Of a DNA stretch of 64,000 bases, positions 41,047 to 50,622 are shown one piece after another. The stretch is taken from contig JAWLHE010000005.1 in NCBI GenBank assembly GCA_041690495.1, positions 186,001-250,000 of the forward strand, read 5' to 3'. The notes under the pieces were generated by a model. That model was not told the origin of the DNA, searched no databases, and saw nothing but the letters and a program-made list of their open reading frames with translations. Source of the DNA: DATAAP01 sp041690495 (GTDB lineage: Bacteria > Pseudomonadota > Alphaproteobacteria > CACIAM-22H2). The position numbers and the translations under genes are program-made. Positions within the stretch are counted from its first letter, which is position 1, and each line of letters opens with the position of its first letter.

Positions 41047-42636
41047 CTACTTCACCTGGACGTAGCGCAGCGGCAGGAAGTTGTCCGCCGGCTGGACCAG
41101 CGTGACGTTGTCGCGCACCGCCCAGACGATCGCCTGCTGATGCAGCGGAATGTGACCGACATCATCGGTGTGGATCTTGTGCGCCTCCGCGATCATCGCG
41201 TCGCGCTTCTCCTTATCCGTCTCCTGCTCGATCTTGTCGGCGAGCTCGGTGAAGCGCGCGTTGGCCCAACCACCGACATTGAACTCACCCTTGCGCCGCT
41301 GCGAGTCGCGGGTCTGCATCAGCTGCTCGAAGACGTTGTGCACGTCGTAGGTGGCACCGGGCGTCCAGCCGAGCATGTAGAAGCTGGTCGTGTAGCCGGG
41401 CCCGAGTATCTTCGCGAAATAGCGTGCGCGCGTCTGCGCGTTGAGGTTCACCTTGACGCCGATGCGCGCGAGCATGGCAACGACGGCCTGACAGATCTGC
41501 TCGTCATTGACGTAGCGATCGTTCGGGCAGTCCATGCCGACCTCGAAGCCGTTCGCATAGCCGGCATCGGCCAGCAGCTTCTTGGCCGCCTCGACGTCGT
41601 ACTTCGGACGCACGTCCATGCTCTTGATGTAGCCGTTGATGCCCGGCGCCACCATCAGAGCGAGCGGGCTCGACTGGCCGCGCATGACGCGGGACTTGAT
41701 CGCCTCGATGTCGATCGCCTGGTAGAACGCCTTGCGGACGCGGACGTCCTTGAACGGGTTCTTGCCCTTGATGTTGGACTCGAGCAGCTCGTTGCGCGCC
41801 TGGTCGAAGCCGAGAAACACGACCCGCAGCTCCGGCCCCTGCAGGATCTTCAGGCCCTTGGTCTGGCTGATGCGGTTCACGTCCTGCGGCGGCACGGTAT
41901 AGAGCATGTCGACCTGGCCCGAGATCAGCGCCGCGACGCGCGTGGCGTCGTTGCCGATCACGGAGAATTCGACGTCGTCGAGATTGTGCTGGGGCTTGTC
42001 CCACCAGGTCGGGTTCTTTACCAGCACCGTCTTCACGTCGGGCTCGCGGCTCTTCAGCATGAAGGGGCCGGTTCCCATCGCGTTGCGCGTGGCGAAATTC
42101 TCTTCCTTCTTTGTCAGGTCCGCGGAACGGGTCGCACCGTTCTTCTCCGACCACGCCTTCGACATGATTGCGATCTGCGCCATCTTGTCGGCGAAGACGG
42201 GGTCCGGATATTTCGTGTCAACCTCGACCGTCAGGTCGTCCAGCTTGCGCGCCTGCTTGAACGAGGCGAAGTGGCCACGCATGTTGGACCCTTCGCCGTT
42301 CGCGCGCAGCATCGTGAACACGACGTCGTCGGCCGTGAACGGCGAGCCGTCATGCCATTTGACATTGGGACGCAGTTCGAAGCGCCAGACCGTCGGACTC
42401 GGATTGCTCCACTTCACCGCCAGCGCGCCTTCGAGCTTCAGGCTCTTGTCGCGCCGCACGAGCGGCTCGTAGATGTTGTGCGTGAAGCTCAGAAGGAACG
42501 TCTCGTTTCGCGCATGCGGATCCATCGAGTTCGCGTCGCCGTCATTGGCGAAACGGAACGTCTTCGCGGCCGCAGGGCCGGCGACGGCAAGCGCCGTGAC
42601 CAGCGCAGCGGCCAGGATTGTCTTGTTCCTGAACAT
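41047..42636 (-). CDS. ABC transporter solute-binding protein, family 5 (peptide/nickel type)
   Basis: 529-aa periplasmic protein with signal peptide LAAALVTALAVAGPAAAK (about residues 8-25). It matches DppA/OppA: FRFANDGDANSMDPHARNE at the start, then NIYEPLVRRDKSLKLEGALAVKWSNPSPTVWRFELRPNVKWHDGSPFTADDV, and DVRVRKAFYQAIDIEAI near 300. Family 5 proteins bind peptides, nickel or glycosides. No permease or ATPase gene is next to it, so it is an orphan or its partners are elsewhere. It has a strong terminator and AGGGGG upstream of the ATG. Confidence 0.9.
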   Translation of the reverse strand: MFRNKTILAAALVTALAVAGPAAAKTFRFANDGDANSMDPHARNETFLLSFTHNIYEPLVRRDKSLKLEGALAVKWSNPSPTVWRFELRPNVKWHDGSPFTADDVVFTMLRANGEGSNMRGHFASFKQARKLDDLTVEVDTKYPDPVFADKMAQIAIMSKAWSEKNGATRSADLTKKEENFATRNAMGTGPFMLKSREPDVKTVLVKNPTWWDKPQHNLDDVEFSVIGNDATRVAALISGQVDMLYTVPPQDVNRISQTKGLKILQGPELRVVFLGFDQARNELLESNIKGKNPFKDVRVRKAFYQAIDIEAIKSRVMRGQSSPLALMVAPGINGYIKSMDVRPKYDVEAAKKLLADAGYANGFEVGMDCPNDRYVNDEQICQAVVAMLARIGVKVNLNAQTRARYFAKILGPGYTTSFYMLGWTPGATYDVHNVFEQLMQTRDSQRRKGEFNVGGWANARFTELADKIEQETDKEKRDAMIAEAHKIHTDDVGHIPLHQQAIVWAVRDNVTLVQPADNFLPLRYVQVK

Positions 42637-42744
42637 AAAACCCCCTGTCGAAAGAATCGCCGCCCCGGGCGGAGAGGCACCAAGCTGTTAGCATGGCGTA
42701 GTCCGGCCCGGCTCTCAAGGCCGAAGCAACGGGCCCTCCGCCGG

Positions 42745-44067
42745 TCAGCGGGCGGGCGGGTGACGGTGGATGAAGCGGGCCCGGTCGGCGGGGTCGAGGG
42801 AGACCTTCAAATGAGTAGAGCCGTCGGAGTCGCCGCGCTCGATGACCTCGCCGTGCTCGTAGAGCCAGGCGATCGCCGCGCCGTCGCTCGATTCGACCGT
42901 CACGTCAACGACCTCACGCTGCGCAGCCAGACGGCTGTCAAGGACGCGCAGCAGGTCGTCAAGCCCCTCCCCGGTAAGGGCGGAGGCCGGAACCAACGAA
43001 GGGTTGCGCGCAGCCTGGTTTTGCACAACCTCACGCTGCCCCTGCGGCAGCAGGTCAACCTTATTGAGCACCTCGATCGGGCCGCGCTCCACCTCCTCGC
43101 CCAATCCCAGCTCGGCGAGGACGCGATGAACATCGGCGCGCTGCGCCTCGGTCTCAGGATGGGCGATGTCCCGGACGTGGACGATCACATCGGCCGCGAG
43201 GACCTCTTCCAGCGTGGCGCGGAAGGCGGCGACCAGATCAGTCGGAAGATCCGAGATGAAGCCAACCGTATCCGACAGGATGATCTTGCGTCCGGAAGGC
43301 AGCTGCAGCGCCCGCATGGTCGGATCGAGCGTCGCAAACAACATGTCGGCGGCCAGCACACCGCCATGGACCAGCCGGTTGAACAGGGTCGACTTGCCGG
43401 CATTGGTGTAGCCGACCAGCGCCACGACCGGATAGGGCACGCGGGCGCGGGCCCTGCGATGCAGGCCACGCGTGCGCTTTACCCCTTCGAGTTCGCGCCG
43501 AAGCGTGGCGATGCGCTCGCCGATGATGCGGCGATCGGATTCCAGCTGGGTCTCGCCGGGGCCGGCGAGAAAGCCGAAGCCGCCGCGCTGCCGCTCGAGA
43601 TGAGTCCAGGTCCGCACCAACCGGCTTTTCTGATAGGTCAGCGAAGCGAGTTCGACCTGCAGGCGGCCTTCCGCGGTACGCGCCCGCTCGCCGAAAATCT
43701 CAAGGATCAACCCGGTGCGGTCGATGACTTTGCACTTCCACGCGCGCTCGAGATTGCGCTGCTGGATCGGCGACAGCGTGCCATCGACCACGGCGAGGCT
43801 GATCTCCTCCGCCTCGACGAGATCGCGGAAACGCTCGACCTGTCCCTGGCCAAGCAGCGTGGCAGGGCGCCACGACGGCAGCCGGACCACCTCGGCATGG
43901 ACGATCTCGAGATCGATCGCGCGCGCGAGTCCGACCGCCTCGTCGAGGCGGTCCTCGGGCATGCGCCCGTTCTCCCGCGCCGTCTTCAGAACGGGGTGGA
44001 TAACCAGGGCGCGGCCGCTGCGTCCATGGCCGTTCCCGCCAGTGCCGTTATGCGAGGCTCTGCTCAA
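42745..44067 (-). CDS. hflX: GTPase HflX
   Basis: 440-aa ribosome-splitting GTPase. N-terminal HflX domain with VVDGTLSPIQQRNLERAWKCKVIDRTGLILEIFGERARTAEGRLQVELASL, coiled region with RGGFGFLAGPGETQLESDRR, G domain with G1 GYTNAGKST at 219-227, G3 DTVGFISDLP and G4 NKVD. The start is TTG 44067, one base after the hfq stop (TGA-A-TTG), so translation is probably coupled to hfq; no ATG lies before the conserved RALVIHPVLK. The order hfq-hflX is conserved in proteobacteria. Confidence 0.93.
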   Translation of the reverse strand: MSRASHNGTGGNGHGRSGRALVIHPVLKTARENGRMPEDRLDEAVGLARAIDLEIVHAEVVRLPSWRPATLLGQGQVERFRDLVEAEEISLAVVDGTLSPIQQRNLERAWKCKVIDRTGLILEIFGERARTAEGRLQVELASLTYQKSRLVRTWTHLERQRGGFGFLAGPGETQLESDRRIIGERIATLRRELEGVKRTRGLHRRARARVPYPVVALVGYTNAGKSTLFNRLVHGGVLAADMLFATLDPTMRALQLPSGRKIILSDTVGFISDLPTDLVAAFRATLEEVLAADVIVHVRDIAHPETEAQRADVHRVLAELGLGEEVERGPIEVLNKVDLLPQGQREVVQNQAARNPSLVPASALTGEGLDDLLRVLDSRLAAQREVVDVTVESSDGAAIAWLYEHGEVIERGDSDGSTHLKVSLDPADRARFIHRHPPAR

Positions 44068-44068
44068 T

Positions 44069-44320
44069 TCAACCGTCAGAGGAGTCCTTGTCGCCTTCGA
44101 ACAGGGAGATGGGAGCGGTCGGCATCACTGTCGAGATCGCATGCTTGTAAACCAGCTGCGAGTGCCCGTCGCGGCGCAGCAGTACGGAAAAATTGTCGAA
44201 CCAGGTAATGATGCCTTGCAGCTTGACGCCATTGACCAGGAAGATTGTCACCGGTGTCTTGTTCTTCCGGATGTGGTTCAGAAACACATCCTGGACGTTC
44301 TGCGACTTCTCCGCCGTCAT
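44069..44320 (-). CDS. hfq: RNA chaperone Hfq
   Basis: 83 aa. Sm1 motif (VFLNHIRKNKTPVTIFLVNGVKLQGIITWFDNFSVLL) and Sm2 motif (HSQLVYKHAISTVMPTAPI) with the YKHA signature that binds U-rich RNA 3' ends. It forms a hexameric ring and pairs small RNAs with mRNAs. The C-terminus is short and acidic (LFEGDKDSSDG), as in alphaproteobacteria. Upstream lies a 265-bp gap to dat, so hfq can have its own promoter. Downstream it is coupled to hflX. Confidence 0.97.
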   Translation of the reverse strand: MTAEKSQNVQDVFLNHIRKNKTPVTIFLVNGVKLQGIITWFDNFSVLLRRDGHSQLVYKHAISTVMPTAPISLFEGDKDSSDG

Positions 44321-44585
44321 CGGATCGATTCCTTCTTTTCGAAGCCGTTATTGGAGCCGTATTGAGGCTCGTGGCCGCCCCGTTGATCGGATGATCGGCC
44401 GCGAACGAGATCGACAGACTAACACCGGTCATAGATAAGCCGTTCCGGAATAATTTACAGGCCCGGCTACCGAAAATGCTTGGCTCGCCGGACCGCCTGC
44501 CTCTCGGCAATCCGGCTCGCAGTCACAAATATCGTCTCTTATCAGTGACTTGGGCCGCGTTCCTCGGCTTTTAAATCGCCGCCGG

Positions 44586-45464
44586 TCAGCCCGCGGCAAC
44601 ACGCTGCGACCCGCTCTCGCCGGTCATATGGCGCATGTAGCGCTCACGCAGCTTGAGCGAGATCGAACCCGGCTTGCCGTTGGCGATCACCTGATCGTCG
44701 ATCTGGGTCACCGGGGTTACGTAGGACGACGTCGAGGTCACGAACGCCTCGCGCGCCGCCTTCGCCTCCTGCACCGAGAACGGCCGTTCGACGACGGCGA
44801 GGCCTTCGGCCCGTGCCAGGTCGAGGACCGCGCGGCGGGTGATCCCGGCGAGGATCGCATTCTCAACCGAGCGGGTAATGAGCTGGCCGTCGCGCGTGAC
44901 GATCCAGGCATTGGTCGAACTGCCTTCGGTAACCATGCCGTGGCGGTCGACCAGCCACGCCTCGTAGGCACCCTCCTCCTTGGCACGCTGCTTGGCCAGG
45001 ATGTTCGGCAGCAGCGACACCGACTTGATGTCGCAGCGCTGCCAGCGGATGTCCGGCATGGTCACGGCCTTTACCCCCTCTTGGGCGATCTTCGCCGGCT
45101 GTGGACGGGCGTGACGTGCGGTCATGACGACCTGGGTCAGCGGCGCCGCTGGAAAGGCATGATCGCGCGGCGCCACGCCGCGCGTCATCTGGATGTAGAT
45201 GATGCCGTTCTCGACGCGATTGCGGCGGACGACCTCGTCCATGACCAGCTCGAGCGCGCGGCGCGACATCGCCGGCGCGATGCTAAGCTCGCGCAGCGAG
45301 CGGTCGAGCCGGTCGAGATGCGGGCCGGCATCGACGAAACGGCCATTAGCGATGGCTATGACCTCGTAGACGCCGTCGGCGAACTGGTAGCCGCGATCCT
45401 CGACATGGACCATGGCGCTGCGATGCGGAACGTAGCGGCCGTTGACGTAGGCGATGCGGGACAT
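44586..45464 (-). CDS. dat: D-amino acid aminotransferase (class IV)
   Basis: 292-aa PLP enzyme of fold type IV. The PLP Lys is Lys147 in RCDIKSVSLLPNILAKQRA; the Dat-like motif YVNGRYVPHRSAMVHVEDRGYQFADGVYEVI at the start has the substrate-carboxylate contacts, and EGSSTNAWIV binds the PLP phosphate. It interconverts D-alanine and D-glutamate, supplying peptidoglycan. The IYIQMTRGVAPRDHAFP part favours D-amino-acid over branched-chain activity. It sits 26 bp after trkA, within the ntrYX-trkA-dat-hfq-hflX run; its presence there is seen in several alphaproteobacteria. Confidence 0.9.
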   Translation of the reverse strand: MSRIAYVNGRYVPHRSAMVHVEDRGYQFADGVYEVIAIANGRFVDAGPHLDRLDRSLRELSIAPAMSRRALELVMDEVVRRNRVENGIIYIQMTRGVAPRDHAFPAAPLTQVVMTARHARPQPAKIAQEGVKAVTMPDIRWQRCDIKSVSLLPNILAKQRAKEEGAYEAWLVDRHGMVTEGSSTNAWIVTRDGQLITRSVENAILAGITRRAVLDLARAEGLAVVERPFSVQEAKAAREAFVTSTSSYVTPVTQIDDQVIANGKPGSISLKLRERYMRHMTGESGSQRVAAG

Positions 45465-45490
45465 CCGGTTCCTCGTTTTGAAATCCGCGC

Positions 45491-46867
45491 TCAGAAATAC
45501 TCGAGCCGGACCGAGAACATCTTCTCGACCGACCTGATCGCCGACGAGGCCACCATCAGAACGACCCGGTCGCCCGGCCGCGTCACCGTGTCGGCGCGCG
45601 GGATAATGACCGTGCTGCCACGCACCAGCGCGCCGACGATGACGCCGTCGGGAAGCTGCGCGTCGCGCAGCGGCTTGTTGACGATGCTCGACGTCTCAAG
45701 TGCCTCGGCCTCGATCAGCTCGCCGAATCCCTCGCGCAGGCTGTGCACCGAGCGGATGCGGCCGCGGCGGACCTGTTGCAGGATGGTCGACACCGTGATC
45801 GCGCGCGGACTGACGGCCACGTCGATGCCGAGAGACGAGATCAGCGACGCATAGGTCGTCTTGTTGATCAGCGTCACCGATCGCCGGCAGCCGGCACGCT
45901 TAGCCAGTAGGGACGCAAGGATGTTGGTCTCGTCGTCATTGGTGACGGCAATCACCGATTCGGCGGAACGGACGTTCGATTCCTCGAGGATGTCGGGGTC
46001 GAGCGCGTCACCGTGCAGCACGACGGTGCGCACGAGCCGCTCGGCGATGAGCTCGGCCCGCGCCTTGTCGTACTCGACGATCTTGGCGGACATCGATTGG
46101 GCCGACTTCTCGAGTTCCTGGGCAAGGAACAGTCCGATATTGCCGCCACCAAGGATGACGACGCGTCGCAGCGCCGCCTCGTCATGCCCGAACAGGGTCA
46201 TGGCGCGCCCGACATGGCCGGTTTCGGCGACGAAATAGACCTCGTCGCCCGCCAGCATGGCATCGTCGCCGGTGGGCACGAAGGCGCGCGTGCCGCGCAC
46301 AATGCCGACGACGACGATATTGAGGTCGGGGAACAGCGAAGTGAGCTGGCGCAGCGGCGTGTTGATGATCGGGCATTCCTGATCGCAACGTACGCCGATC
46401 AACCGCACCAGGTCGTCGGCAAGCGGGATCATGTCGAACGCGCCCGGCACCTGCAGCCGTCGGCCGATGGCGCGCGCCACCTCGATCTCGGGAGAGATGG
46501 TGATGTCGACATGCAGCGCGTCTCGGCCGAAGAGCTGTGCCCAGGTCGGATCGAGATATGTCTGCGCGCGGACCCGCGCGATCTTGGTCGGCACCTCGAA
46601 CAGGGAATGGGCGACCTGGCAGGCGACCATGTTGACCTCGTCAGCATAGGTCACCGCGATCAGCAGCTCGGCATTCGCAGCCCCCGCGCGCTCCAGCACA
46701 TCCGGATGCGAGGCGTGGCCGACCACGCCCCTGACGTCGATCGAATTGGTGATCTTCTCGACCAGGCTCTCGTTCTGGTCGATGACGGTCACGTCGTTGG
46801 CCTCGGCGGCAAGAGTACGGGCGATGTGGTAACCGACCTGACCTGCCCCGCAGACGATCGCCCTCAT
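45491..46867 (-). CDS. trkA: Trk system potassium uptake protein TrkA
   Basis: 458-aa cytoplasmic regulatory subunit of the Trk K+ channel. Two RCK-N domains, each with an NAD-binding glycine motif: MRAIVCGAGQVGYHIARTLA at the start and VVILGGGNIGLFLAQEL near 232. Each is followed by an RCK-C domain (CPIINTPLRQL; EASSIVNKPLRDAQLP-like). It binds a TrkH/TrkG membrane subunit, which is not in the window. It follows ntrX by 15 bp, a conserved alphaproteobacterial linkage. Confidence 0.96.
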   Translation of the reverse strand: MRAIVCGAGQVGYHIARTLAAEANDVTVIDQNESLVEKITNSIDVRGVVGHASHPDVLERAGAANAELLIAVTYADEVNMVACQVAHSLFEVPTKIARVRAQTYLDPTWAQLFGRDALHVDITISPEIEVARAIGRRLQVPGAFDMIPLADDLVRLIGVRCDQECPIINTPLRQLTSLFPDLNIVVVGIVRGTRAFVPTGDDAMLAGDEVYFVAETGHVGRAMTLFGHDEAALRRVVILGGGNIGLFLAQELEKSAQSMSAKIVEYDKARAELIAERLVRTVVLHGDALDPDILEESNVRSAESVIAVTNDDETNILASLLAKRAGCRRSVTLINKTTYASLISSLGIDVAVSPRAITVSTILQQVRRGRIRSVHSLREGFGELIEAEALETSSIVNKPLRDAQLPDGVIVGALVRGSTVIIPRADTVTRPGDRVVLMVASSAIRSVEKMFSVRLEYF

Positions 46868-46882
46868 GTCCGAAACCGCATG

Positions 46883-48289
46883 TCAGGAATCCAGCATCGA
46901 CGACCGCTCGACGCCGTGCACGCCGAGCGACTTGAGTTTGCGGTGCAGGGCCGACCGCTCCATGCCGACGAAGTTCGCAGTGCGCGAGATATTCCCGCCG
47001 AACCGCGTCACCTGCGCCAGCAGATACTGGCGCTCGAACAGCTCGCGTGCCTCGCGCAGCGGCAGCGCCATGATCTCCGCGCTGTATTCGCCCTTGAGGC
47101 TGGTCGGCACGATCGCACCCACCTCGGGCGGCAGCATGTCCGAGCGAATCGGCGCCGACGGGTCGCCCGGCGTCATGATAAGCAGCCATTCGATCACGTT
47201 GCGCAGCTGGCGCACGTTGCCCGGCCATTCATAAGCCTGCAGCGCCGCCATCGCATCCTCGCCGAATGGCCGTGGCACCATGCCCGCAGCGCCCGCCGCG
47301 CGCGTCATGAAATAGCGGGCGAGTTCGGGGACGTCTTCCCGGCGTTCGCGCAAGGCAGGCACCCGGATCGGCACGACGTTGAGCCGGTAGTACAGATCCT
47401 CGCGAAAACGGCCCGCGGCGATCTCGGCAGCGAGATCGCGGTTCGACGAAGCGATGACGCGCACGTCGACGCTGACGCGCGCCCGCCCGCCTACACGCTC
47501 GAAGGTCTGCTCCTGCAGTACGCGTACGATCTTGCCCTGCGTCTCGATCGGCATGTCGGCAACCTCGTCGAGCAGCAGCGTCCCGCCATGGGCCTGCTCG
47601 AACGTGCCGATCTTCGGCGGAGAGTCGCTGCCTGTGGCCCCTGCCTCGGCGCCGAACAGCTCGACCTCCATGCGGTCCGGACGCATGCTGGCGCAGTTCA
47701 GGATGATGAACGGTCCTTCGGCGCGACGGGAATGCGCATGGATCTGGCGCGCCACCACCTCCTTGCCGGCGCCGGCAAGGCCGGTGATCAGCACGCGGCT
47801 GCCGGTCGGCGCGACCCGCTCGACGGCCTGGCGCACGGCATTCATCGCCGACGAACTGCCCACCAGCTCGCTCGGGTCGCCGGCGCGGATGCGCAATTCC
47901 TCGTTCTCGCGCCGCAGCCGCGCCGCCTCGATGGCGCGCTCTACCACCAGAACCAGGCGATCGGCCTTGAACGGCTTCTCGATGAAGTCATACGCCCCGC
48001 GCTTGATAGCCGCGACCGCGGTTTCGATGTTGCCATGGCCGCTGATGACGACCACCGGCAGGCTCGGGTGTTCATGCTTGATCACGTCGAGCAGCTCCAG
48101 CCCGTCCATCTTGCTGCCCTGCAGCCAGATATCGAGGATGACCAGCGTCGGCCGGCGCGTGTGGATCGCCTCGAGGGCCGCAGTCGAATCGGCCGCGCCG
48201 CGGGTCTGATGCCCGTCGTCCTCGAGAATGCCGCCGATCAGCATGCGGATATCCGCTTCGTCGTCGACGATCAGAATGTCATGAGCCAT
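46883..48289 (-). CDS. ntrX: Response regulator NtrX, lacking GAFTGA
   Basis: 468 aa. REC domain with Asp53 in LVILDIWLQGSKMDG, AAA+ domain with Walker A GLAGAGKE near 170, Walker B in HGGTLLLDEVADMP, and a Fis-type helix-turn-helix (GNISRTANFVGMERSALHRKLKSL). Where sigma-54 activators have GAFTGA, the protein reads ELFGAEAGATGSDSPPKIGTFEQA near 210-232, so the sigma-54 contact loop is missing. It likely acts without sigma-54, as known for other alphaproteobacterial NtrX. ATG 48289 lies inside the end of ntrY (11-bp overlap), so the pair is coupled. NtrYX controls nitrogen and oxygen-related genes and the envelope. Confidence 0.95.
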   Translation of the reverse strand: MAHDILIVDDEADIRMLIGGILEDDGHQTRGAADSTAALEAIHTRRPTLVILDIWLQGSKMDGLELLDVIKHEHPSLPVVVISGHGNIETAVAAIKRGAYDFIEKPFKADRLVLVVERAIEAARLRRENEELRIRAGDPSELVGSSSAMNAVRQAVERVAPTGSRVLITGLAGAGKEVVARQIHAHSRRAEGPFIILNCASMRPDRMEVELFGAEAGATGSDSPPKIGTFEQAHGGTLLLDEVADMPIETQGKIVRVLQEQTFERVGGRARVSVDVRVIASSNRDLAAEIAAGRFREDLYYRLNVVPIRVPALRERREDVPELARYFMTRAAGAAGMVPRPFGEDAMAALQAYEWPGNVRQLRNVIEWLLIMTPGDPSAPIRSDMLPPEVGAIVPTSLKGEYSAEIMALPLREARELFERQYLLAQVTRFGGNISRTANFVGMERSALHRKLKSLGVHGVERSSMLDS

Positions 48290-50558
48290 GCGCAGCCGCC
48301 TTGAATGAGCCTGGCGTATCCCCGGCGCCGGCATCGATCGCCGCGCTCGCGGCAAACACCAGTTTGACAACGGCGCCACCACCCGGACGGTCGCCGAGCA
48401 TCAGTTCGCCTCCGTGATCTTCCATAATTTTCTTGACGATTGCCAGTCCCAGCCCCGTCCCCTTCGCCCGCGTCGTGACATAGGGCTCGGTGAGGCGATC
48501 GCGGTTGTCGGTCGGCAGGCCCTTGCCATTGTCCTCGACCATTACGACCGCGTGCCCGTCCTCCTCCATCACCCGCACAACGACGTGACCCGGCGGCAAT
48601 TCCGTATCGCCAGCGTCGCGTCCATGGATCGCATCGACTGCGTTCTGCAGCAGGTTGGTGAGCGCCTGGCCGATCTGGCGCTGATCGAGCGCCAGCCGCA
48701 CCGGATGCCTCGGCAGCTCCGTTTCGAACGTGATTTCCGGGCGCGCGTTCCGCTGCAGGAAGACCGTCTGGCGCACAAGCTCCACAAGATTCTCCTGGCG
48801 CATGATGGGGGCAGGCATTCGCGCAAATGACGAGAACTCGTCGACCATGCGGCCGATGTCCCCGACCTGGCGCACGATGGTTTCGGTGCAGATGCGGAAC
48901 GTCTCCGGGTCGCTGGTGATCTCGGCGAGATATTTGCGCTTGAGCCGCTCGGCCGAGAGCTGGATGGGCGTAAGCGGATTCTTGATTTCGTGAGCGATGC
49001 GCCGCGCCACGTCCGCCCAGGCAGCCTTGCGTTGTGCCGCCTCGAGCTCGGTGATGTCGTCGAAGGTGACGACGAAGCCGATGGTCCCGCCGGCGACCCG
49101 CTCGCCGGCGATCCTCACCAGCAGCGTGCGGCGACGGCCGCCGCGCTGAACGACGACCTCGTCCTGCGCCAGCCGATTGGGATCGGCGCGCGCCGCATCG
49201 AGCAGCGCCGCCATCTCCGGCACTGCCTCGCGGAAGTCGCGGCCGATCATGAGGTCGAGATCGGCCGACAGCAGCACGGTCGACGAGCGGTTCGGCAGGT
49301 TGATGCGGCCTTCGCCATCCAGGCCGATGACACCCGCGGAAACGCCGGACAGCACCGCCTCGGTGAAGCGGCGGCGGTCGTCGATCTGGCGGTTCGCCTC
49401 GATCAGCTCGCGTCGCTGGGTCTGGAGCTGGCTGGTCATGCGGTTGAAGGCGCGCGACAGCGAGCTCAGCTCGTCATCGCTGGTACCCTCCTCCACGCGC
49501 ACGGCAAGGTCGCCCGAGCGCACCCGTTCGGCGGCCGCGCTGAGCGCCCCGATCGGCCGGACCAGGCGCGTCGCGATGACGAGACCCGTCCACACCGCCG
49601 CGAGCAGCAGCAGCAGCGCCACCAGCACGAAGATCATGGCGAACGTGATTTGCAGACCTGACCGGCGTCCTTCCAGGCTCTCATACGCCTCGACGGCGGC
49701 GCGCGTGCGCTCTACATGGGCGACGACCCGCTGCTCGACGAAGCGGCCGACCATCAGGAATACGCCTTCGAAATGCTCGAGCCGCACCAGCGCCCGTACC
49801 CGATCGGATAACGCCCCGCCGGCCTCGTCGTCCTCCGGCGTGAGAATGACGACCTCCCCCTCGCGAGCCTTCTGCAGTACCCAGCTCGGAATCACCTCGA
49901 AGGCCAGCGACAGGGTCAGCCCGCTGCGCGCCAGCACGTAGCCCTGGTCGCTAAACAGCACCACCTCCGGCAGGTTGCGCACCATGGCCTGGGCATTGAC
50001 GATCTGCGACAGGCGCCGGGGGTTCGTGACCAGCGTCGGGCCCTGGGCGTTCAGATCCATCGCCATGGCGAGGATGTCGGCGCGGATGGTGTTGCGATGC
50101 TCTTCAAGATAGGACTCGGCGACGGCGAGCGATTCGCTCAGAGCAATCCGGACCCGCTCGCTGAACCACGCCTGGACGCCGAGATTGAAGAACAGCGCCG
50201 AGAAGATCGCGACAATGATCGCCGGCGCGGCGGCCAGCGCGCTGAACAGAACGACCAGCCGCACGTGCAGCTTCGAACCGGCCGACCCGCGTCGCCGCTC
50301 CGCCCAAAGCTGAACGATGCGCCGCGCCACAACCGCGCCGAGCAGAAGCAGAAGAATGAGGTCGAGATTCAGCAGGAGCAGGACGGTGCGCGGGTCGGGC
50401 GCGAATTGCGCCCCCGTCAGCGTCGCATAGGTCGCGAATCCGGATGCGACCGCGGCGACCGTGAGCGCGATGGCGAGCTTGCCCGACAGCCCGACGCGGT
50501 CCGCCCACAGCCGCAGCCGCTGTGTCAATGTTTCGTTGGACTGAGTGCCCGCCGTCAT
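48279..50558 (-). CDS. ntrY: Sensor histidine kinase NtrY
   Basis: 759 aa. Three to four membrane segments in the N-terminal 130 residues and one near 305-330 enclose a periplasmic domain of about 170 residues. HAMP (TRLVRPIGALSAAAERVRSGDL), a PAS domain and the kinase core follow. The phospho-His is His523 in RRIAHEIKNPLTPIQLSAERLKRKY; the ATP-binding domain has NLLQNAVDAI, DNGKGL and GTGLGLAIVKKI. It phosphorylates NtrX. The ATG 50558 is preceded by GAGGGG. The ntrBC pair that often precedes ntrYX is not here; a DMT exporter gene lies upstream. Confidence 0.95.
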   Translation of the reverse strand: MTAGTQSNETLTQRLRLWADRVGLSGKLAIALTVAAVASGFATYATLTGAQFAPDPRTVLLLLNLDLILLLLLGAVVARRIVQLWAERRRGSAGSKLHVRLVVLFSALAAAPAIIVAIFSALFFNLGVQAWFSERVRIALSESLAVAESYLEEHRNTIRADILAMAMDLNAQGPTLVTNPRRLSQIVNAQAMVRNLPEVVLFSDQGYVLARSGLTLSLAFEVIPSWVLQKAREGEVVILTPEDDEAGGALSDRVRALVRLEHFEGVFLMVGRFVEQRVVAHVERTRAAVEAYESLEGRRSGLQITFAMIFVLVALLLLLAAVWTGLVIATRLVRPIGALSAAAERVRSGDLAVRVEEGTSDDELSSLSRAFNRMTSQLQTQRRELIEANRQIDDRRRFTEAVLSGVSAGVIGLDGEGRINLPNRSSTVLLSADLDLMIGRDFREAVPEMAALLDAARADPNRLAQDEVVVQRGGRRRTLLVRIAGERVAGGTIGFVVTFDDITELEAAQRKAAWADVARRIAHEIKNPLTPIQLSAERLKRKYLAEITSDPETFRICTETIVRQVGDIGRMVDEFSSFARMPAPIMRQENLVELVRQTVFLQRNARPEITFETELPRHPVRLALDQRQIGQALTNLLQNAVDAIHGRDAGDTELPPGHVVVRVMEEDGHAVVMVEDNGKGLPTDNRDRLTEPYVTTRAKGTGLGLAIVKKIMEDHGGELMLGDRPGGGAVVKLVFAASAAIDAGAGDTPGSFKAAAHGS

Positions 50559-50622
50559 GGGCCCCTCTTATAAAGGAAAAGGTTCGTGGCGACGAGGCAT
50601 GCGGCGGCTGCCGGATCGCGGC

